Positions 60,831-64,000 of a stretch of 64,000 bases of DNA are shown one piece after another. Where the stretch lies: the NCBI RefSeq assembly GCF_022763345.1, contig NZ_JALEGS010000004.1, positions 51,251 to 115,250 on the forward strand, written 5' to 3'. How positions within the stretch are numbered: the stretch's first letter is position 1; each line of letters begins with the position of its first letter. Under the pieces are notes generated by a model that saw only the letters and a program-made list of their open reading frames with translations, ran no database searches and was not told the origin of the DNA. The position numbers were made by a program, and so were the translations under genes. Source of the stretch: Phaeodactylibacter sp. GTDB lineage: Bacteria > Bacteroidota > Bacteroidia > Chitinophagales > Saprospiraceae.

Positions 60831-61548
60831 TCTTCACCCAATAAATACACTCACCATAGCACCATCCAAACTCACTTTACCGCAACTTGCCGAGCAATTA
60901 CTGTTGGTACTACGAGACCGCAAGCCAAGCCGCCCCCTTGAGGCAGCACTCATGTCTATGACTATACCAGAGCTTCAGCAGGCGCTGAATACCGAGGATG
61001 CCCGTAAAGCTTTTTGGATCAATATTTACAATGCTTACTTTTTGCTTTTGCGGCAACAGGGGTGGGAACGCCCTGATATTTTTCGGGAGCCCCTTGTCCC
61101 TATTGCCGGTAAACGCTTCAGCCTTGATGATATTGAACACGGGATTCTAAGGCGGTGCCGGGCCAAATGGGCTTTGGGCTATCTCCCCAGCCCCTTATTC
61201 AGGTTAAGCGTTTATAAATTGATGCTTCGGCGTCCGGATTACCGTATTCACTTTGCGCTCAACTGTGGGGCACGCGGCTGTCCGCCCATTGGTTTTTACC
61301 AGGAAGATATGATCAGCGAGCAATTAGATGTTGCCACACACGGTTTTCTGGAGCAGGAAACCGTTGTTGACGAAACACAGAGCGTTTTGCATACCACCCC
61401 GCTCATGCGCTGGTACCTTGGCGATTTTGGAGGGTTTCATGGTATCAGAAAATTGTTAGTCCGCACCCTGGGCCTGAAGCAGCACAACTGGCGAATCCGT
61501 TTTCAGCCCTATGATTGGCAGGAAGCGCTTTATCGGTTCAGCTCTTAA
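60808..61548 (+). CDS. DUF547 protein
   Basis: 246 residues with a TTG start at 60808 that overlaps the previous gene; there is no ATG before ~60952, so the start is unsure. Core motifs of DUF547: DARKAFWINIYNAYFLLLRQQGW, FSLDDIEHGILRR, IHFALNCGARGCPPIGFY and the conserved Cys pair region. The papain-like fold is suspected but activity unknown. Linked to the upstream YyaL gene. Confidence 0.8.
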   Translation: MIWWSNTDLHPINTLTIAPSKLTLPQLAEQLLLVLRDRKPSRPLEAALMSMTIPELQQALNTEDARKAFWINIYNAYFLLLRQQGWERPDIFREPLVPIAGKRFSLDDIEHGILRRCRAKWALGYLPSPLFRLSVYKLMLRRPDYRIHFALNCGARGCPPIGFYQEDMISEQLDVATHGFLEQETVVDETQSVLHTTPLMRWYLGDFGGFHGIRKLLVRTLGLKQHNWRIRFQPYDWQEALYRFSS

Positions 61549-61638
61549 AACGGCCTTAAGTCAACCCTCTCCGATACTTATATCTCCTTAACTTTTTGGC
61601 CTGCCTTTCCTTTTAAAGCATAACTAAATCTCGAAGCT

Positions 61639-62799
61639 ATGCGCATTATGCTCTTCACCGGAAAGGGAGGGGTAGGAAAGACCACACTGGCTGCGGCAAC
61701 AGCTCTGCAGGCCGCTCAGTCCGGCATAAGGACCCTTATCCTTTCCACTGACCCCGCCCACAGCCTTTCCGATGCACTTGATCAGGAGCTCACCCCCGAG
61801 CCTCAGGAGATTGCCCCTAACCTGTTCGCTCAGGAGGTGGATGTCTACTATTCCATGAAAAAGCACTGGGAAAACGTCCGGCAGCTCATGCTGGCCACCT
61901 TCCGCTTTCAGGGAGTGGAAAATGTAGTTGCTGAGGAGCTCTCCGCCCTGCCCGGCATGGAAGAGGCCTCCGCATTTTTGTGGCTGGAGGAGTACCACCG
62001 GGAAGGGCTTTATGACCTTATCGTCATTGACAGTGCGCCTACGGGCGAAACGCTGAGCCTGCTGTCTCTCCCACAGGTCACACAGTCCTGGGTCATGAAA
62101 GCCTTCCCGGGACAACGGTTTGCCATGAAGGGGTTTGGGGCAATGGTCCGGGGCATGACGGGTATCCCATTGGACTATGGGCTGGACGAACTGGAGCGGC
62201 TCTTTGACAAGCTGGAACGCATACAGAAAGTCATGCAGGACCCGGAGATTTCAAGTATACGCGTTGTCCTTAATCCGGAGCGCATGGTCATCCGGGAAGC
62301 CAAACGGGCATTGACCTACCTGCAGCTTTATGGTTATAATGTGGATGCGGTGCTCGTCAACCGCATTTTGCCGGAAGCAGCCCGGGCGGGAGGTTTTGAG
62401 CAGTACCTGGACCAACAGGCGGACTACCTGGAGGAAATCGAGCAAAGTTTTCAGCCCCTGCCCATTTTCAAACTCGCCCATCAGGGGCGGGAGGTGTTTG
62501 GGCAGGAACTGCTACAGGAAATCGGGCAGTCGCTTTACGGCGACCGGAAAGACTTTACGGAAGTGCTGTATCAGGATAAGCCCTTCGAACTGCGGGAAAC
62601 CTCTGGAGGCTACATCGCCCGCCTGAAACTCCCTTTTGTACAGGACAAAGATTTCACCGTCAACAAATACGGGGACGAGCTCGTCGTATCCATTGGCAAC
62701 CAAAGGCGGACCATCGCCCTGCCCCGCTTTGCCAATTACCTGCAGGTAGAAGGTTATACCTTTGAAGCCCCCTGGCTGGAAGTACAACTGAAAAGATAG
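61639..62799 (+). CDS. ArsA/Get3-family ATPase with Hsp20-like C-terminal domain
   Basis: 386 residues. Deviant Walker A GKGGVGKTTLAAATA, switch I STDPAHSLSD, switch II IVIDSAPTGETLSLLSLP, and A-loop area VLVNRILPEA, all typical of ArsA/Get3. The C-terminal ~70 residues (IARLKLPFVQDKDFTVNKYGDELVVSIGNQRRTIALP) form an alpha-crystallin/Hsp20-like domain, known in bacterial and plastid Get3 homologues. One ATPase half only (ArsA has two). No ars genes nearby, so tail-anchored-protein-like or stress chaperone duty is more likely than arsenite export. Confidence 0.88.
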   Translation: MRIMLFTGKGGVGKTTLAAATALQAAQSGIRTLILSTDPAHSLSDALDQELTPEPQEIAPNLFAQEVDVYYSMKKHWENVRQLMLATFRFQGVENVVAEELSALPGMEEASAFLWLEEYHREGLYDLIVIDSAPTGETLSLLSLPQVTQSWVMKAFPGQRFAMKGFGAMVRGMTGIPLDYGLDELERLFDKLERIQKVMQDPEISSIRVVLNPERMVIREAKRALTYLQLYGYNVDAVLVNRILPEAARAGGFEQYLDQQADYLEEIEQSFQPLPIFKLAHQGREVFGQELLQEIGQSLYGDRKDFTEVLYQDKPFELRETSGGYIARLKLPFVQDKDFTVNKYGDELVVSIGNQRRTIALPRFANYLQVEGYTFEAPWLEVQLKR

Positions 62800-62864
62800 C
62801 ACAGGGCAATTGCTGTTTTGCTTTTTTGTAACTTCCAACCTGACACAACAAAACAGCGAATCCT

Positions 62865-62969
62865 ATGAAAATAATTGCGCTTGACGGAAGAACGCTTAAC
62901 CCGGCCCCGGCAACAGACCGGGATTTCGTAAATCGTTTTCCGGTTACCACGGCGCTCAACATTTCATAA
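62865..62969 (+). pseudogene. N-terminal scrap of a D-2-hydroxyacid dehydrogenase
   Basis: ATG 62865, TAA 62967-62969, 34 codons. The first 13 residues MKIIALDGRTLNP match the N-terminus of this dehydrogenase family (MKIVVLDGYTLNP in type sequences), after which the sequence turns unrelated. Only the start survives, so it is a truncated gene remnant. Confidence 0.5.
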
Positions 62970-62998
62970 CCAAAAGGGTAATAATCAGTGGCGGCCAT
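62960..62998 (-). pseudogene. RHS-repeat core scrap
   Basis: On the minus strand this encodes MAATDYYPFGYEM, which resembles the conserved start (ATDYYPFGM-M) of the RHS-repeat-associated core. The frame continues into the DHDH scrap sequence. Only ~13 residues are recognisable, so confidence is limited. It lies between the ArsA gene and the toxin-antitoxin pair, a typical recombination site. Confidence 0.4.
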
Positions 62999-63084
62999 GA
63001 ATAAAGGCTTGTATAGTAGATTCACGAAGGAGCTGCAACGAACACCGCTTTACTGTACACGTGGTGGGTTTAGCGGTAAAGCGT

Positions 63085-63414
63085 TTAGGATTTTAGCTCG
63101 TCAATAATTCCTTCCTGCCTTTGGTGGCTGTGATATATTTTGACCACCAATACCACCAACTCCTCTTTATCTACTGTGTATACTATTTTGTATTCCCACT
63201 TCAGCATTCTGCGGAACACGACTTGTTCCGTACTGATTTCCTTGAACGCTTCGTGTGATTCAGGGTAAGTTTCAAGCCGGCCAATAGCCTCCATAATGCC
63301 TCGCTTTACATTTGTGGCTACTGTGTTAGACTCCGACCTTCTTAGGTACTGAACAATTTGGCTAAGATCCTGGCGGGCTTTTGGGGTGATCCGGACCTTA
63401 TACTTCTTTACCAT
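63085..63414 (-). CDS. RelE/ParE-family toxin
   Basis: 109 residues. YKVRITPKARQDLSQIVQYLRRSES, IGRLETYPESHEAFKEI and WEYKIVYTVDKEELVVLVVKIYHSHQRQ are typical of ParE/RelE ribosome-dependent or gyrase-targeting toxins. It overlaps the antitoxin by 7 bases, the antitoxin being upstream. Which target applies cannot be told. Confidence 0.85.
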   Translation of the reverse strand: MVKKYKVRITPKARQDLSQIVQYLRRSESNTVATNVKRGIMEAIGRLETYPESHEAFKEISTEQVVFRRMLKWEYKIVYTVDKEELVVLVVKIYHSHQRQEGIIDELKS

Positions 63415-63665
63415 GTGTCTGCTTCTTTTCGGAAGTCTTCCAAAGTAATATATTCCCCGTTTTTTGCAGCTTCCACATCTGCCAGCAGCTCTTCCCGCGC
63501 TGTACTTGCCCTGACTGGTGTGCCATCGATTTCGTAACCAATAATCGGGTCTTCTTGCTCTTTAACATAGGTATCCAACATGGAATGGACTACTTTCAAA
63601 AAGCTCTCGTCTTTCACTTGCTCCAGGTAAGACTGGATTTCGGCTTTGATTTCTACAGCGCTCAT
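63408..63665 (-). CDS. Antitoxin of the RelE/ParE pair
   Basis: 85 residues: SAVEIKAEIQSYLEQVKDESFLKVVHSMLDTYVKEQ, then a C-terminal toxin-neutralising segment TAREELLADVEAAKNGEYITLEDFRKEADTW. This is the pattern of Bacteroidota antitoxins that precede RelE/ParE toxins. Overlaps the toxin start. Autoregulation expected. Confidence 0.82.
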   Translation of the reverse strand: MSAVEIKAEIQSYLEQVKDESFLKVVHSMLDTYVKEQEDPIIGYEIDGTPVRASTAREELLADVEAAKNGEYITLEDFRKEADTW

Positions 63666-63836
63666 AAGTATTGATTTTGTAGATTCCTAAAGATAACGGT
63701 TTTACCGGTGAATCCGTTCTCGGAGCAGCGGGAGTTTGCAGGTTAACTTCGTTTCCACCTCCTTTTCTGTCTACAACTTATCCTCTACATGGGGCAGGTT
63801 TTCTGGTTATTACCTGGTTGATTTTGTTTTGATGAT

Positions 63837-64000
63837 TCATTCCTTTACAAACTTCCGCACCATTTGCTCCGCTCCTACTTGCAAGCGAACCACATATACT
63901 CCCCTCGGCCAGCCTCCCACATCTAATTGCCAGCTACGGGGTGCCGGGCTCAAGTTCAGGTCTTCTGTGTAAAGCATTTGACCGGATAGGTTTTCAATAA
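63837..64000 (-). CDS. 3' end of a T9SS-secreted protein (type A sorting domain)
   Basis: Minus-strand frame from the window edge to TGA at 63837-63839 (54 codons). It encodes IENLSGQMLYTEDLNLSPAP, then WPRGVYVVRLQVGAEQMVRKFVKE, the canonical type A T9SS C-terminal domain (GxYxVRL then VRKFVK). The functional domain of the protein lies beyond the window. Confidence 0.85.
   Translation of the reverse strand, partial: IENLSGQMLYTEDLNLSPAPRSWQLDVGGWPRGVYVVRLQVGAEQMVRKFVKE

Overview
The window looks like a chromosomal segment of a Bacteroidota bacterium, most likely Saprospiria (Lewinella / Phaeodactylibacter-like). Support: two type IX secretion (T9SS) C-terminal sorting domains (a type B domain ending the 2560-aa protein at 14404-22086 and a type A domain at 63837-64000), families typical of the phylum (GWxTD protein, DUF3276/PUR protein, VWA membrane protein, UPF0182), promoters of the TAnnTTTG type, almost no Shine-Dalgarno sequences, and roughly balanced base composition. 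No CRISPR array, intact prophage or intact insertion sequence is visible.

Layout. 1-4.6 kb: end of a YjjX-type NTPase, a membrane protein, a GWxTD protein and a caspase-fold protein with a lipocalin-like tail. 4.8-6.3 kb: MlaFE-type lipid ABC transporter. 6.6-14.3 kb: short metabolic genes (two SDRs, thiamine-binding YkoF-like protein, divergent Nramp, class V aminotransferase, GNAT), an S24-type repressor flanked by palindromes, and a MOSC / zinc-ribbon pair. 14.4-22.1 kb: one giant repetitive surface protein. 22.1-33.8 kb: MarC, a small-peptide transcript, PPOX-type flavoprotein, HtrA protease, VWA protein, HTH regulator and SDR, beta-barrel protein, DUF3276 and a lipoprotein. 34-37.2 kb: ABC exporter, fructose-1,6-bisphosphatase, tRNA-Leu(GAG). 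38.2-42.4 kb: ArsR regulator, inactive rhodanese, methyltransferase, 59-aa coiled-coil protein, Crp/Fnr regulator, SulP transporter. 42.4-48.7 kb: UPF0182 protein, KtrB/TrkH, KtrA/TrkA, and a convergent Kir-type channel. 49.3-51.8 kb: cytochrome bd oxidase. 51.9-53.8 kb: a tightly overlapping four-gene operon. 55.6-58.1 kb: CBS protein, coiled-coil protein, persulfide-dioxygenase-like MBL/rhodanese protein. 58.2-62.8 kb: heme-binding lipoprotein, YyaL/DUF255 protein, DUF547 protein, ArsA/Get3 ATPase. 63.1-64 kb: ParE/RelE toxin-antitoxin pair and the end of a T9SS-secreted protein.

The most interesting signal is regulatory. Three separate promoters (minus strand 23230-23187; plus strand 40492-40535; plus strand 56570-56613) share a GTGAY-N4-RTCACTG palindrome placed at exactly the same distance (44 nt end to end) from a TTTG -7 element, which is the geometry of a class II Crp/Fnr activator site. 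They drive an unannotated ~275-nt transcript encoding a 28-aa peptide and ending in a strong terminator, a SulP anion transporter, and an MBL-rhodanese (persulfide dioxygenase-like) enzyme. A Crp/Fnr protein whose recognition helix carries the Arg-Glu-x3-Arg pattern that reads GTGA is encoded at 39795-40448, immediately upstream of the SulP gene. Together with the nearby ArsR and rhodanese genes this suggests a small regulon for sulfur-species or redox stress; the regulator-to-site assignment is inference.

The window also holds a dispersed intergenic repeat in two inverted copies (32477-32721 and 37940-38125), several gene remnants (TPR protein at 8.1 kb, LytTR membrane regulator at 54.7 kb, D-2-hydroxyacid dehydrogenase and RHS scraps at 62.9 kb), and a large cruciform-like inverted repeat in front of the mlaE gene.
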